64,000 nt of DNA from an uncultured Algibacter sp. (GCF_947495675.1 NZ_CANLZX010000001.1:310001-374000), one strand, 5' to 3'; shown: positions 10,724 to 19,471, counted from the first letter of the stretch. Notes: generated by a model from the letters alone, not told the origin. Made by a program: numbers and translations.

Positions 10724-11902
10724 TTAGTTTGCGTCTTTAATAACAAGAATTTTTACTTGTTGACCATTTTTAACACTACGTGCACCTTCATCAATAATTT
10801 CTTCGCCATTATCTATTCCAGAAAGTACTTCAATAAAATCACCTTGTGTTTTACCAGTAACAATAATTTCTCTTTTTACCTTGGCTTTATTTTCTACCTT
10901 ATCTGTAATAGTGTAAACATATTGTTGGCCTTCAGCATTTTCAGAAATAATACTTTGTGGAATTAAAATAGCCTTATTATTGGTGTAATCATTAATTTTA
11001 AGTTTGGCAGTAAGGTTAGGTTTTATTGCTAAATCTTTTCCAGGAATTGCAATTTCAACTTTAAATGTGCGATTTGCAGGGTTAATAAAATTACCAGCCT
11101 GGCGTACTTTTGCATCTACATCTTTTCCTAAAACAGGAAAGTTAACTTTAACATCTTTTCCAGTAGTTATATCTGAAACATAACGTTCTGGTACATCTGT
11201 TTCAATATACATGTCGTTAAGATTTACAATTCTAAATAATGGTGTTTGACCCGGACCTACAACACTTCCTTGATCGGTTATAACATCGTCAATACTACCA
11301 GAAAAAGGTGCGCGAACAAGTGTTTTTCCAACTTGTTGCTGTAATTGTTTAGTAGCTTCAAGTTGAGCTTCATATGATGCTTTTGCTTGTAAGAACTGAA
11401 TTTCACTTCCTATTTTTTGATTCCATAATCGTTCTTGACGTTCGAAAGTGGTTTTTGCTAAATCTGATTGTATTTTTAATTGTGATAATTGTTGACTTAA
11501 TCCACCATCATCAATTTTAGCTAAAATTTGCCCTTTGCTAACTTTTTGCCCTTCTTTAACATAAACATGAGATAAAACACCCGAAAATTCTGGATATATT
11601 ACTAGGTTTTGTTTGGTGTTAACATTTCCTTGAAGTTCAACAAAATGATTAAAAACGGTTTCTTTAGCTGTAAATGTTGTTATAAGTGGAACTTTTTCTT
11701 GAGGATCTAAATTTTTGATGCTTTTTTCTAATTGTTTTAGCTGTGTAGAAATTTTTTGAGCAGAAGCATCTAGTTCAGTTTTCTTTTGTCTAATAAGTTC
11801 TAAGTCGTTTGTAGCAATTATATCTTCTACAGATTTTTTCTTGTTGGCACTACAAGAAGATAAAAAAACACTAACTAATAGGAGTGTATATATATATTTC
11901 AT
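10724..11902 (-). CDS. Efflux RND periplasmic adaptor (membrane fusion lipoprotein)
   Basis: HlyD/AcrA-type adaptor of 392 residues that bridges the RND pump and the TolC-like channel. It has a lipoprotein signal with the lipid-attachment cysteine at position 17 (VFLSSC). An early coiled coil spans about 30-70. A biotinyl-lipoyl-like half motif (GVLSHVYVKEGQKVSKGQIL) is followed by an alpha-hairpin (about 135-190), the second lipoyl half and beta-barrel domains. It starts 11 bases after the tolC-like stop and ends 18 bases before the pump start, so it is cotranscribed with both. Confidence 0.94.
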   Translation of the reverse strand: MKYIYTLLLVSVFLSSCSANKKKSVEDIIATNDLELIRQKKTELDASAQKISTQLKQLEKSIKNLDPQEKVPLITTFTAKETVFNHFVELQGNVNTKQNLVIYPEFSGVLSHVYVKEGQKVSKGQILAKIDDGGLSQQLSQLKIQSDLAKTTFERQERLWNQKIGSEIQFLQAKASYEAQLEATKQLQQQVGKTLVRAPFSGSIDDVITDQGSVVGPGQTPLFRIVNLNDMYIETDVPERYVSDITTGKDVKVNFPVLGKDVDAKVRQAGNFINPANRTFKVEIAIPGKDLAIKPNLTAKLKINDYTNNKAILIPQSIISENAEGQQYVYTITDKVENKAKVKREIIVTGKTQGDFIEVLSGIDNGEEIIDEGARSVKNGQQVKILVIKDAN

Positions 11903-11913
11903 TTTGATTGATT

Positions 11914-13257
11914 TTAGTTGTTAATACTATTTAATACGGTTTCTAAAACTGCTTTTTTGTTTATTACATCTAGCATTGCTTGAAGGAACTCTTGTTGTGC
12001 AGTATATAATTGTGTTTGTGCTTGTCTTAGATCGAAACTAGAGGCGATACCCTCAAAAAATTTAGTTTGATTTTTTTTCTCGATACGTTCGGCAAGATTT
12101 AAGTTTTGCTTTTTATTATCATAATCTTCTATAGCGTACTGGTAATCACTTCTTGCAGATGCTATTTGTAATTGTATTTTTTGCTCGGTTTCAATTAAGT
12201 CGTCTTTTGCTTTTTCTAAATTAATTTTAGCACGTTGAGTAGCTGCACTTCTGCCAAGTGAACTAAAAATGGGAATGTTTAAATTAACGCCTAATAATGA
12301 AGATCCAAACCATTTTTGATCTTTATTAGTAAAATTAAAATCATTTCCAAATGCAGAATACCCACCATTTATAAATGTGTTTAATGTAGGTAACGCTTTA
12401 CTTTTTTCAAGTTTTAAAAGTAATTCTTTCGAAGTTTTGTCGTTTTTGGCAATTTTAAAATCTATAGTATTTTCAATATCAACGTTAGTTTTAAGTAACC
12501 CTAAATCCATGTTCTGGCTTGTTAACTCCAATAAATTATCGGCTAAAATCGTAGGGTTGTTTATATCTAGACCAAGTGTAATATTTAGCATTTGGTATGC
12601 TAAATCTTTTAATCTATTTATGTTTTTTAGATTACTTTGTACACCAGATAAAGTAATTTTGAGTTGTTCAACACTTTCTTCTTCTTCTAAGCCGTTTTCA
12701 TAAATTTTATTGATTTCAAAAAGGTTTTTCTCTAAAGTTGTAACGTTTTTCTCTAAAATAGCAGCACTTTCTTCTGCAAGTAAAACATTGCCATAAGCTT
12801 CAATAACAGCCTTTCTTATTTCTAAATCTGTTTTAACTTTAGCATTTTTTGAGATTTCTAAAAAAACTTTAGCAGATTGTAATCCTACAATATAAGAACC
12901 ATCAAAAACTTTTTGAGTTAATGTTGCAGTAGCAGTCATACTTTGTTTGGTGCCAAATATAACTTCTGAAAACTCACCTGCATTTCCACCAAAAAATTCG
13001 GCAGGTATTAAAGATATTTGCTGTTTTAAATAATTTTGATAGCCTACTTCTGCAGAAATTTGAGGTAAACCTGTAGCAGTTGTTTCCCATTTTTGCTTTT
13101 TTGCAGCTTCAATATCAAGGGCGGCATTTTTAGCAGTTCTATTATGCTCTAAAGCATAGTCTATAGCCTCTTGTAAAGTGAAACTTTGATTGTTTTCTTG
13201 AGAAAACATCACAAAGGAGCTTAGTAAACTAAAAATTATTAATAGTTTATTTTTCAT
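11914..13257 (-). CDS. TolC-family outer-membrane efflux channel
   Basis: Outer-membrane factor of 447 residues. A signal peptide ends near FVMFSQ (residue 20), followed by the two long helical OEP repeats of a TolC protomer. The conserved start SFTLQEAIDYALEHNRTAKNAALD lies near residues 25-48. The C-terminal repeat has the typical FFEGIASSFDLRQAQTQLY stretch. It begins one base after the tetR stop, so the repressor and channel are translated from the same message. It provides the exit duct for the adjacent RND pump. Confidence 0.94.
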   Translation of the reverse strand: MKNKLLIIFSLLSSFVMFSQENNQSFTLQEAIDYALEHNRTAKNAALDIEAAKKQKWETTATGLPQISAEVGYQNYLKQQISLIPAEFFGGNAGEFSEVIFGTKQSMTATATLTQKVFDGSYIVGLQSAKVFLEISKNAKVKTDLEIRKAVIEAYGNVLLAEESAAILEKNVTTLEKNLFEINKIYENGLEEEESVEQLKITLSGVQSNLKNINRLKDLAYQMLNITLGLDINNPTILADNLLELTSQNMDLGLLKTNVDIENTIDFKIAKNDKTSKELLLKLEKSKALPTLNTFINGGYSAFGNDFNFTNKDQKWFGSSLLGVNLNIPIFSSLGRSAATQRAKINLEKAKDDLIETEQKIQLQIASARSDYQYAIEDYDNKKQNLNLAERIEKKNQTKFFEGIASSFDLRQAQTQLYTAQQEFLQAMLDVINKKAVLETVLNSINN

Positions 13258-13258
13258 T

Positions 13259-13864
13259 TTATGATTGATTTGATGTTATAAATTTATTTAATATTTGTAG
13301 TCCATTTTCAGTAACTATGGCTCTTAAGTGATATTCTAAATAGCTTTCCATTAAATATTCCAATTGATATTCATCTGGAGGAAAAAACATACTATCTTTT
13401 ATTCCTGTCATACCTGTAAAATACATTCTGGATATAAAGTCTAGGTCTATATTATTTCTAAAAACACCTGTATCTACACCATGTTGAAGACTATCTTTAA
13501 CCGATTTATGCATTTTTTTGAATTGTCTAATTTTTAAAGTTTTATGTATTTGAGGGTAATATTTTTTTAATTGATATTGTGGTGAAGACTTTTCGTTTTT
13601 TAAATGATGCATAACATACATTTTTATAGAATATAATTCTTCAATTGGGTTTTTTGAAACATTGCAAATACAATCTATACCATCACAAATAGTTTCAAAC
13701 AGTTCGAATGTTACAGCCTCTACAAGCTTCGTTTTATTAGCAAAATGTACATAAATAGTTTTTTTGGAAATGCCCAATTCATGCGCTATATCATCCATTG
13801 TAACACTTTTAAACCCAAGTGTAATAAACATTTCTGTTGCTTTATGTGTAATTTTCTCTCTCAT
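13259..13864 (-). CDS. TetR-family transcriptional repressor of the efflux operon
   Basis: DNA-binding regulator of 201 residues from the ATG at 13862-13864; an upstream TTG would add four residues. The N-terminal helix-turn-helix is clear, with FKSVTMDDIAHELGISKKTI in the recognition-helix region (about residues 17-40). The C-terminal ligand-binding domain is diverged, as is normal in the family, and contains a CDGIDCICN cysteine cluster near residue 70. It is the first gene of the efflux operon. A 9-base inverted repeat sits across its own promoter (13887-13914), so autorepression lifted by a toxic ligand is the likely control. Confidence 0.92.
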   Translation of the reverse strand: MREKITHKATEMFITLGFKSVTMDDIAHELGISKKTIYVHFANKTKLVEAVTFELFETICDGIDCICNVSKNPIEELYSIKMYVMHHLKNEKSSPQYQLKKYYPQIHKTLKIRQFKKMHKSVKDSLQHGVDTGVFRNNIDLDFISRMYFTGMTGIKDSMFFPPDEYQLEYLMESYLEYHLRAIVTENGLQILNKFITSNQS

Positions 13865-13873
13865 AATTGGGTG

Positions 13874-13905
13874 CAAATATAAGCAGGGAAACTTTAAAAA
13901 CCCAA
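13874..13905 (-). promoter_or_regulatory. Promoter of the tetR-efflux operon
   Basis: The -7 box TATATTTG (plus-strand 13874-13881) matches TAnnTTTG, with a TTG at 13903-13905 and a 21-base spacer. It lies 9 bases before the tetR ATG. Confidence 0.55.
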
Positions 13906-13914
13906 AAAGTTTCC
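13887..13914. promoter_or_regulatory. Candidate TetR operator
   Basis: Perfect 9-base arms GGAAACTTT (13887-13895) and AAAGTTTCC (13906-13914) are separated by 10 bases. The site covers the spacer and -33 element of the tetR promoter, where a bound repressor would block polymerase. Confidence 0.6.
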
Positions 13915-13977
13915 AAAGTTTTAAAGTTTTTTTAACATATCCTTTACTTTGAAGTTTTTAATTATAATGAATTACGC

Positions 13978-13985
13978 TATTTTTG
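13978..13985 (+). promoter_or_regulatory. -7 box very close to the polyprenyl synthase start
   Basis: TATTTTTG matches TAnnTTTG and ends only 4 bases before the ATG at 13990. If used, the mRNA would be leaderless or nearly so. No TTG at the ideal spacing is present. Confidence 0.35.
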
Positions 13986-13989
13986 TTCG

Positions 13990-14964
13990 ATGCTTTCAAT
14001 AGAAAAATACCAAGAAGAGTTTGTTAATTATCTAAAAGATTATTCAACAATTAATGAGCCTAAAAATCTTTATCAACCCATTGACTACATTTTAGGTTTA
14101 GGGGGCAAACGTTTACGTCCTGTTTTAACATTAATGACTGCCGATATTTTTAATAGCAACTATAAAAAGGCATTAAATGCAGCATTAAGTATTGAAGTGT
14201 TTCATAATTTTTCTCTTGTACATGATGATATTATGGACGCTGCGCCATTACGACGCGGCGAGCAAACAGTACATGAAAAGTGGGATATAAATACAGGGAT
14301 TCTTTCTGGAGATGCTATGCTAATTATGGCGTATCAACTTTTTGAGAATTATGATGCAGCTATTTTTCAAGCTTTAGCCAAATTGTTTAGTAAAACGGCT
14401 TTAGAGGTTTGTGAAGGCCAGCAATATGATGTAGATTTTGAAACCAGAAATGATGTTACCATACCAGAATATTTAAAAATGATTGAATATAAAACAGCGG
14501 TTTTGGTAGGTGCTGCAATGAAAATGGGAGCTATTGTTGCCAATGCATCACAAGAAGATCAAAATAATATTTATGAGTTTGGTAGAAATTTAGGTATTGC
14601 TTTCCAGTTGCAAGATGATTATTTAGATGCTTTTGGCGACCCAAAAACCTTTGGGAAACAAGTTGGTGGAGATATAATTGAGAATAAAAAAACATATTTG
14701 TATTTAAAGGCTTTAGAATTTTTGAATGAAACAGATAGCGATAAATTAAGCCAATTATTTTCAACAAACCCAGCAGATATAGCATCAAAAATTGAAATTG
14801 CTAAACAGTTGTTTACAAGTTCTGGCTCTGCAGAAGCAACAAAAAAAGCTATTTTAGAGTACACTAATAAAGCGTTTACAGTTTTAAATTCTTTAAACAT
14901 TTCAGAAGATAAAAAAGAGTTATTAAAAATATTTGGTAATAATCTAATGAATAGAACTGTTTAA
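13990..14964 (+). CDS. Polyprenyl diphosphate synthase (IspA/IspB family)
   Basis: Trans-isoprenyl diphosphate synthase of 324 residues that adds isopentenyl units to an allylic diphosphate. The first aspartate-rich motif is DDIMD at 79-83, followed by RRG. The second is DDYLD at 209-213, and the GGKRLRP substrate-binding stretch is at 38-44. Phenylalanine 74, five residues before the first motif, is a feature often seen in enzymes making shorter chains (C15/C20), but the product length cannot be fixed from this. The next gene overlaps its stop by one base (TAATG), so the two are translationally coupled. Confidence 0.95.
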   Translation: MLSIEKYQEEFVNYLKDYSTINEPKNLYQPIDYILGLGGKRLRPVLTLMTADIFNSNYKKALNAALSIEVFHNFSLVHDDIMDAAPLRRGEQTVHEKWDINTGILSGDAMLIMAYQLFENYDAAIFQALAKLFSKTALEVCEGQQYDVDFETRNDVTIPEYLKMIEYKTAVLVGAAMKMGAIVANASQEDQNNIYEFGRNLGIAFQLQDDYLDAFGDPKTFGKQVGGDIIENKKTYLYLKALEFLNETDSDKLSQLFSTNPADIASKIEIAKQLFTSSGSAEATKKAILEYTNKAFTVLNSLNISEDKKELLKIFGNNLMNRTV

Positions 14965-15311
14965 TGAAATTACCAAAAACATTTGAAAGCTTAATTGAAG
15001 ACGCTTTTCAATTAGATTTGTACAAAAAATTAATTCTTCAACTTAATAAAGATTTTCTTTTAGCTAATATCGATTTAGATTTTCATGAGGAAGTGCAGCC
15101 AACAAGTTTAAAGCTAATACTTCATGAAACTATTTATAAATTGATACAAGAAAAATTTATGGAGTATTTAAATCTCCTTTATATTATTGATGTTCCAGAG
15201 AATAAGGTAAAAGCTCTTGATGGAGATGATCTTGTTAAGCTATCTGAAGCCGTAACGTTTCTAATCTTACAACGCGAGTGGCAAAAAGTATGGTTTCGAA
15301 ACAATTATTAA
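14964..15311 (+). CDS. Small cytosolic protein coupled to the polyprenyl synthase gene
   Basis: A 115-residue protein whose ATG overlaps the stop codon of the preceding synthase gene. It has no signal peptide or membrane segment and is rich in leucine and charged residues, so it is probably a helical cytosolic protein. The end is tryptophan-rich (LQREWQKVWFRNNY). I recognise no domain. The tight overlap suggests coordinated expression with isoprenoid synthesis, but nothing in the sequence shows a function. Confidence 0.75.
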   Translation: MKLPKTFESLIEDAFQLDLYKKLILQLNKDFLLANIDLDFHEEVQPTSLKLILHETIYKLIQEKFMEYLNLLYIIDVPENKVKALDGDDLVKLSEAVTFLILQREWQKVWFRNNY

Positions 15312-15315
15312 TTAA

Positions 15316-15327
15316 GATAAATTTGTC
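15316..15327. promoter_or_regulatory. Candidate Rrf2 operator at the first rrf2 promoter
   Basis: GATAAATTTGTC overlaps the -33 TTG (15323-15325) of the downstream promoter. It matches the pattern GAYAAAWWTRTC also found at 15829-15840 and 25008-25019. Confidence 0.55.
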
Positions 15328-15352
15328 CTAATTAAAAATTTTTGTATTTTTG
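15323..15352 (+). promoter_or_regulatory. Promoter of rrf2-ric
   Basis: TTG (15323-15325), a spacer of exactly 19 bases, then TATTTTTG (15345-15352) fit the Bacteroidota consensus fully. The rrf2 ATG is 20 bases further on. Confidence 0.85.
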
Positions 15353-15372
15353 TATAAAGTTAAATAAATTAT

Positions 15373-15807
15373 ATGTTTTCTAAAGCTTGTGAGTATGGCA
15401 TTAAGGCCTCTATTTTTATAGCCATAAAATCTTATGATGGAAAACGGGTGAGTCCTAAAGAAATTTCTAAAGAGATAGATTCTCCCCAAGCTTTTACAGC
15501 AAAAATTTTGCAAGCATTAGTTAAAAACGAGGTTGTAAATTCTATTAAAGGCGCTTATGGTGGGTTTGAAATTGAAATTAACAAAATTAAAACCATAAAA
15601 TTAGCACAAATTGTAAACGCTATTGATGGAGATAATATTTATAATGGTTGTGGGTTGGGTTTGCATAAGTGCGATGAAAATCATCCTTGTCCTGTACATG
15701 ATAAATTTAAAAGTGTTAGAGAAGGCCTGAAAGATATGTTAGAAAACACAAGTTTAGAAGAATTAGCACTAAATATAAAATCTGGTACTTCATATTTAAA
15801 GATTTAA
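15373..15807 (+). CDS. Rrf2-family iron-sulfur transcriptional regulator
   Basis: A 144-residue Rrf2/NsrR/IscR-type regulator. The winged helix lies at the N-terminus (about 1-65, with AKILQALVKNEVVNSIKGAYGGF as recognition helix and wing). Three cysteines at 93, 100 and 106 (C-x6-C-x5-C, ending CPVH) are positioned to bind a [2Fe-2S] or [4Fe-4S] cluster. The downstream neighbour is ric, an iron-sulfur repair gene, so a nitric-oxide or oxidative signal read through the cluster is the natural inference. Its own promoter carries the GATAAATTTGTC box over the -33 element, consistent with autorepression. The second rrf2 at 25056-25487 has the same cysteine spacing. Confidence 0.92.
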   Translation: MFSKACEYGIKASIFIAIKSYDGKRVSPKEISKEIDSPQAFTAKILQALVKNEVVNSIKGAYGGFEIEINKIKTIKLAQIVNAIDGDNIYNGCGLGLHKCDENHPCPVHDKFKSVREGLKDMLENTSLEELALNIKSGTSYLKI

Positions 15808-15828
15808 AAAAAATTTCAATATAAATAG

Positions 15829-15840
15829 GATAAAATTATC
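15829..15840. promoter_or_regulatory. Candidate Rrf2 operator before ric
   Basis: GATAAAATTATC sits 19 bases before the ric ATG, inside the longer near-palindrome GGATAA-AA-TTATCC. It shares the GAYAAAWWTRTC pattern with sites at both rrf2 genes. Confidence 0.55.
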
Positions 15841-15859
15841 CGAAATAAAATAATAAGTT

Positions 15860-16591
15860 ATGATAACATTACAAAAAGAATCAGAAAAACAAATAGGGCA
15901 ATTTGTAGCCGAAGATTATAGAACAGCATCAGTTTTTTCAAAATATAAAATAGATTTTTGCTGCAACGGAAACAGAACTATTAATGAGGTTTGCGAAAAA
16001 AAAGGGATGGATAGTAATGTTTTACTAGATGAACTTAATAGTGTTTTAAATTTAAAGGGAGAGCAGACTATAGATTATAAATCTTGGCCCTTAGATTTAT
16101 TAATTGATTACATTGAAAAAAAGCATCATCGTTATGTAGAAGAAAAAATTCCCGTTTTACTACAATTTTTAAATAAATTATGTAAAGTGCATGGAGAACG
16201 TCATCCAGAATTATTTGAAATAAATTCTCTATTTACTGCTTCTGCGGGTGAGTTAGCAGCACATATGAAAAAAGAAGAACTAATTCTTTTTCCTTTTGTT
16301 AAAAAAATGGTAAACGCTAATATGAGTCAAGGAGAGGTAGAGGCTCCTCAATTTGGAACTGTAGGAAACCCAATTGACATGATGAAAGAAGAGCATGATA
16401 ATGAAGGGGTGCGATTTAGAAAAATAGCTGAATTAACAAATAATTATAACCCACCAGCAGATGCCTGCAATACATATAAAGTAACGTATGCTATGTTGGA
16501 AGAATTTGAAAAAGATTTACACTTACATATTCATTTAGAAAACAATATTTTATTCCCTAAAGCTGTAAAACTAGAGCAACAATTTGGTTAA
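15860..16591 (+). CDS. ric: Iron-sulfur cluster repair di-iron protein (RIC/ScdA/YtfE)
   Basis: A 243-residue di-iron protein that repairs iron-sulfur clusters damaged by nitric oxide or peroxide. The N-terminal ScdA domain carries the paired cysteines C34-C35 in DFCCNGNR. The rest is a hemerythrin-like four-helix bundle with iron-ligand histidines and glutamates in KKHHRYVEEK, AHMKKEELILFPF, KEEHDNEG and LHLHIHLENNILFP. It lies 52 bases after rrf2 and is probably cotranscribed. The operator-like palindrome in that gap could give it separate control. A strong terminator follows. Confidence 0.95.
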   Translation: MITLQKESEKQIGQFVAEDYRTASVFSKYKIDFCCNGNRTINEVCEKKGMDSNVLLDELNSVLNLKGEQTIDYKSWPLDLLIDYIEKKHHRYVEEKIPVLLQFLNKLCKVHGERHPELFEINSLFTASAGELAAHMKKEELILFPFVKKMVNANMSQGEVEAPQFGTVGNPIDMMKEEHDNEGVRFRKIAELTNNYNPPADACNTYKVTYAMLEEFEKDLHLHIHLENNILFPKAVKLEQQFG

Positions 16592-16636
16592 TAGCATTCT
16601 TAATTATTACTTGTAAAGTCTAGTTTTTTTAATCTT

Positions 16637-16670
16637 AAAATTCCAGAAAGTTAAACTTTCTGGAATTTTT
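16637..16670 (+). terminator. Terminator after ric
   Basis: The 16-base arms AAAATTCCAGAAAGTT (16637-16652) and AACTTTCTGGAATTTT (16654-16669) lead into a run of T. It ends the rrf2-ric unit. Confidence 0.85.
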
Positions 16671-16711
16671 ATTATTAATTTATATTGAACAACTATAATT
16701 TGTTATTTAAA

Positions 16712-17896
16712 ATGCCCAAGAAATATGTAGTAACGTGCTTAATTAATTTTATTATTGCTGCAATAATAGGCGTAGTATTGCGCTATACTTTTATTGGTAC
16801 TATTAGCTTTAATTACAGGTTTTTAACTCACGCCCATTCGCATATTGCTATGTTGGGATGGGTTTATTTAATGCTTTTTGTTTTAATTGTTAATTATTTC
16901 GTGCCCGAAAAGAAGTCTATTTACAATAAACTATTCTGGCTAACCCAATTTAGTTTAGTTGGTATGTTGCTTAGTTTTCCATTTCAAGGGTATGCTGCTT
17001 TATCAATTACGTTTTCTACACTACACATATTTTGTAGTTACTATTTTGTATATCTTATTTGGAGGCAACATAAAACAAATTCAATAGTTACTCAAAAATT
17101 ATTAAAAGCAGCTTTGCTATTTATGCTTTTATCTACCGCTGGTGTATGGTGTTTAGGCCCTGCGGTATCTATGCAAGGTCAAGCTTCTGCATTTTACCAA
17201 ATAGCCATTCAATTTTTTTTGCATTTTCAATTTAATGGTTGGTTTTTAATAGCGGTAATTGCTCTGTTTTTTCATGTTTTAGGTATTAAAGATTCAAAAC
17301 AATTTAGGTTGTTTTATACGCTTTTAATAATTTCAACAGTATTAACTTTGGCTTTACCAATTTATTGGTTTGCTCCGCATATTGTTTTATTTTGGATTAA
17401 TGGCCTAGGGGTTTGTGTTCAACTTTTAATGGTAATAGTCTTTTTAAGACTTATTAAATCACACCAATTGTTACTATTAAAAAATAATAAGAAGCTTACT
17501 ATATACATGTATGTTTTCGCAATATTTTGTTTGATTTTAAAAATAGGAGCACAATTATTATCACTTATTCCAGAACTATCAGAAGTAGTTTATCAACATA
17601 GAAATCTTGTAATTGGTTTTATTCATTTACTAATGTTGGGCGTAATTACCGGTTTTTTATTTGGTTTTATATTGCATAATAAGTGGGTTGCTTTTAATGG
17701 TTTGTTAAATTTTGGAATTTATACGTTTGTTTTTGGCTTTATTTTAACTGAGGTATTTTTAATTATTCAAGGAGGAATGTTTTATTTTAAGATAGGTGCT
17801 ATTCCAAATTATTATCTTTTTTTATTTGTTTCAAGTATCTTATTACCTTTAGGTATTGGTAGTGTGATTATTAATATTTTAAGAAGAAAAAATTAA
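16712..17896 (+). CDS. 12-helix membrane protein resembling haem-copper oxidase subunit I / NnrS
   Basis: A 394-residue integral membrane protein from the ATG at 16712; a longer TTG-started frame adds nine residues. I count about twelve hydrophobic segments. Histidines cluster where haem-copper oxidase subunit I proteins place metal ligands: H40, H42 and H44 at the start of helix 2, H171 in helix 6 (FLHFQFNGW), and H296 and H305 around helix 10. This looks like a haem-binding relative of cytochrome oxidase/nitric oxide reductase subunit I, or NnrS, rather than a transporter. It sits between ric and the nos operon, so a role in nitric oxide defence or N-oxide respiration is inferred. A complete copper site is not clear to me, so catalysis is not claimed. 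Confidence 0.6.
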   Translation: MPKKYVVTCLINFIIAAIIGVVLRYTFIGTISFNYRFLTHAHSHIAMLGWVYLMLFVLIVNYFVPEKKSIYNKLFWLTQFSLVGMLLSFPFQGYAALSITFSTLHIFCSYYFVYLIWRQHKTNSIVTQKLLKAALLFMLLSTAGVWCLGPAVSMQGQASAFYQIAIQFFLHFQFNGWFLIAVIALFFHVLGIKDSKQFRLFYTLLIISTVLTLALPIYWFAPHIVLFWINGLGVCVQLLMVIVFLRLIKSHQLLLLKNNKKLTIYMYVFAIFCLILKIGAQLLSLIPELSEVVYQHRNLVIGFIHLLMLGVITGFLFGFILHNKWVAFNGLLNFGIYTFVFGFILTEVFLIIQGGMFYFKIGAIPNYYLFLFVSSILLPLGIGSVIINILRRKN

Positions 17897-17988
17897 TAAA
17901 GCATATTCAAGATAAAGCCTGTGTTAATAAAGTTGAAAGTATTATTAGGGACAGATCCTACCTAACTTGTAGAAAATGAAATAATAAA

Positions 17989-18771
17989 TTAAAAATCTTT
18001 CTTTTTTGATTTATATATTATTCTTAAAACAGGGAGTAATACCCAGGCTGTTAAGGTTATAAAAGATATAATTATCCCGAAGTTAGTGCCAAAAAATTGC
18101 TTAAAAACGGCGCCTGTATAACCAAGTAATGCAGAAATATCTAATTTTAATAAAATAAGTGTTCTTGATAAATCGATGGGGTTAAGCATAGTTCCTACTA
18201 ATGAAAGCTTATCTAAAGGATAGTCTTCAAACATAATTAAAGTCATTAAAAATAACCCATCGTAAACAACTGCTAGTAAAAGCCAAAGTAAAATGGCATA
18301 TCCAAATCCTTTAATTTTATTTTCGTTTGATAGTGCGATATTAAAAGCTAAAGCTGTAAATATTAAAGTAAGAAATGTTCCGGTAATAAGTAATAGCGAG
18401 AAATCCCAGATAGCATTACTTTTAAACAAACCATAAAATATAAATGGAATGCCTAATCCTAAAATTAAACTCATAGAAAGTGATAGGGCAACACCTAAAT
18501 ATTGTCCTAAAAAAATGGATGATCGTTTTAAAGGTTGTGCTAGTAATAACTCTGTAAATTCTTTGGAATTATAGTAGTACATAACCCCGAAAATAGTTCC
18601 TATTAATGGTACTAAAATAATAATAACATTCATTAAAGTAATTACTGCTTTTGAAAGGTCGTTGTTTAAAAACAAAAGCACAATGCCAAGCAATAAGTAA
18701 AAGGCTAAATAAACATAACTCCAACGGCTACGCATTAAATCGTAAAAACTATATTTTAATATTTTAAGCAT
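17989..18771 (-). CDS. nosY: Nos ABC transporter permease
   Basis: A 260-residue membrane permease with six predicted helices, starting MLKILKYSFYDLMRSRWSYV. It partners with NosF and NosD to supply sulfur for assembly of the copper-sulfide CuZ centre of nitrous oxide reductase. The motif NSKEFTELLLAQPLKRSSIFLGQ near residues 67-90 is typical of NosY-like ABC-2 permeases. Its start overlaps the nosF stop by 8 bases, so the two are translationally coupled. It is the last gene of the nos operon. Confidence 0.92.
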   Translation of the reverse strand: MLKILKYSFYDLMRSRWSYVYLAFYLLLGIVLLFLNNDLSKAVITLMNVIIILVPLIGTIFGVMYYYNSKEFTELLLAQPLKRSSIFLGQYLGVALSLSMSLILGLGIPFIFYGLFKSNAIWDFSLLLITGTFLTLIFTALAFNIALSNENKIKGFGYAILLWLLLAVVYDGLFLMTLIMFEDYPLDKLSLVGTMLNPIDLSRTLILLKLDISALLGYTGAVFKQFFGTNFGIIISFITLTAWVLLPVLRIIYKSKKKDF

Positions 18772-19471
18772 GGTTTTCTGTGAGTATTGATGCTATTGCA
18801 TGTTCAAAATCTGGTTGATTGGTTTTGTTTTTTAGCTCTGTAATACTGCCTTTAAAGTAGATTTCACCTTCAAGAATAAATACAATTTCATCTGATATTT
18901 CTTCAACAAAACTCATAATGTGAGAGGTTACTATTATAGTTTTTCCTTTTGCTTTTTCAGCATGTATTAAATCTTTTAATCTTATTAAAGAAATTGGGTC
19001 TAATCCTGTTGTTGGTTCGTCTAAAATTATTAAAGGGCTATCAAACATAAAGGTTAGTACAAGATTTACTTTTTGTTTAGTGCCTCCAGAAAGATTCCCT
19101 AGTTTTTTGTTTAAAAAAGGTTCTAGTTTAAAAAGTTTAATTAAGCGTTCGTCCTCATTAGTAGGCTTTCGTAAATCTTTAATCATTTTAATTAATTCCT
19201 TAACACGAAGGTTACTAGGAAAATTAGCAATCTGTGGTAGATAATCAATTTTATGTCTGTAATCAGAGTTTTTTTTAATACTATTTCCCAGAACAGTAAT
19301 AGTGCCTTTATCTGGAATTACCATGCCTAATACCGATTTTATAAGGGTGGTTTTACCTGATCCATTAGGGCCAAGTACTGCAAAAATACCACCATTGGTA
19401 ATACTTAAATTAACACCGCTTAACACTTGATTCTTGCCAAATTTTTTATGTAAATTTTCAATTGTTACCAT
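18764..19471 (-). CDS. nosF: Nos ABC transporter ATPase
   Basis: A 235-residue ABC ATPase with Walker A GPNGSGKTT (about 35-43), signature LSGGTKQKVNL and Walker B LIILDEPTTGLD. It energises the NosDFY complex needed to mature NosZ. It overlaps nosD by 7 bases at its start and nosY by 8 at its end, the tight arrangement usual for this trio. Confidence 0.95.
   Translation of the reverse strand: MVTIENLHKKFGKNQVLSGVNLSITNGGIFAVLGPNGSGKTTLIKSVLGMVIPDKGTITVLGNSIKKNSDYRHKIDYLPQIANFPSNLRVKELIKMIKDLRKPTNEDERLIKLFKLEPFLNKKLGNLSGGTKQKVNLVLTFMFDSPLIILDEPTTGLDPISLIRLKDLIHAEKAKGKTIIVTSHIMSFVEEISDEIVFILEGEIYFKGSITELKNKTNQPDFEHAIASILTENHA

Noticed and set aside
8687..10966. Several 60-100 codon frames opposite the RND and adaptor genes
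   Set aside because: They are antisense to clear coding sequence, have no start context, and show hydrophobic runs expected from reversed membrane-protein codons.
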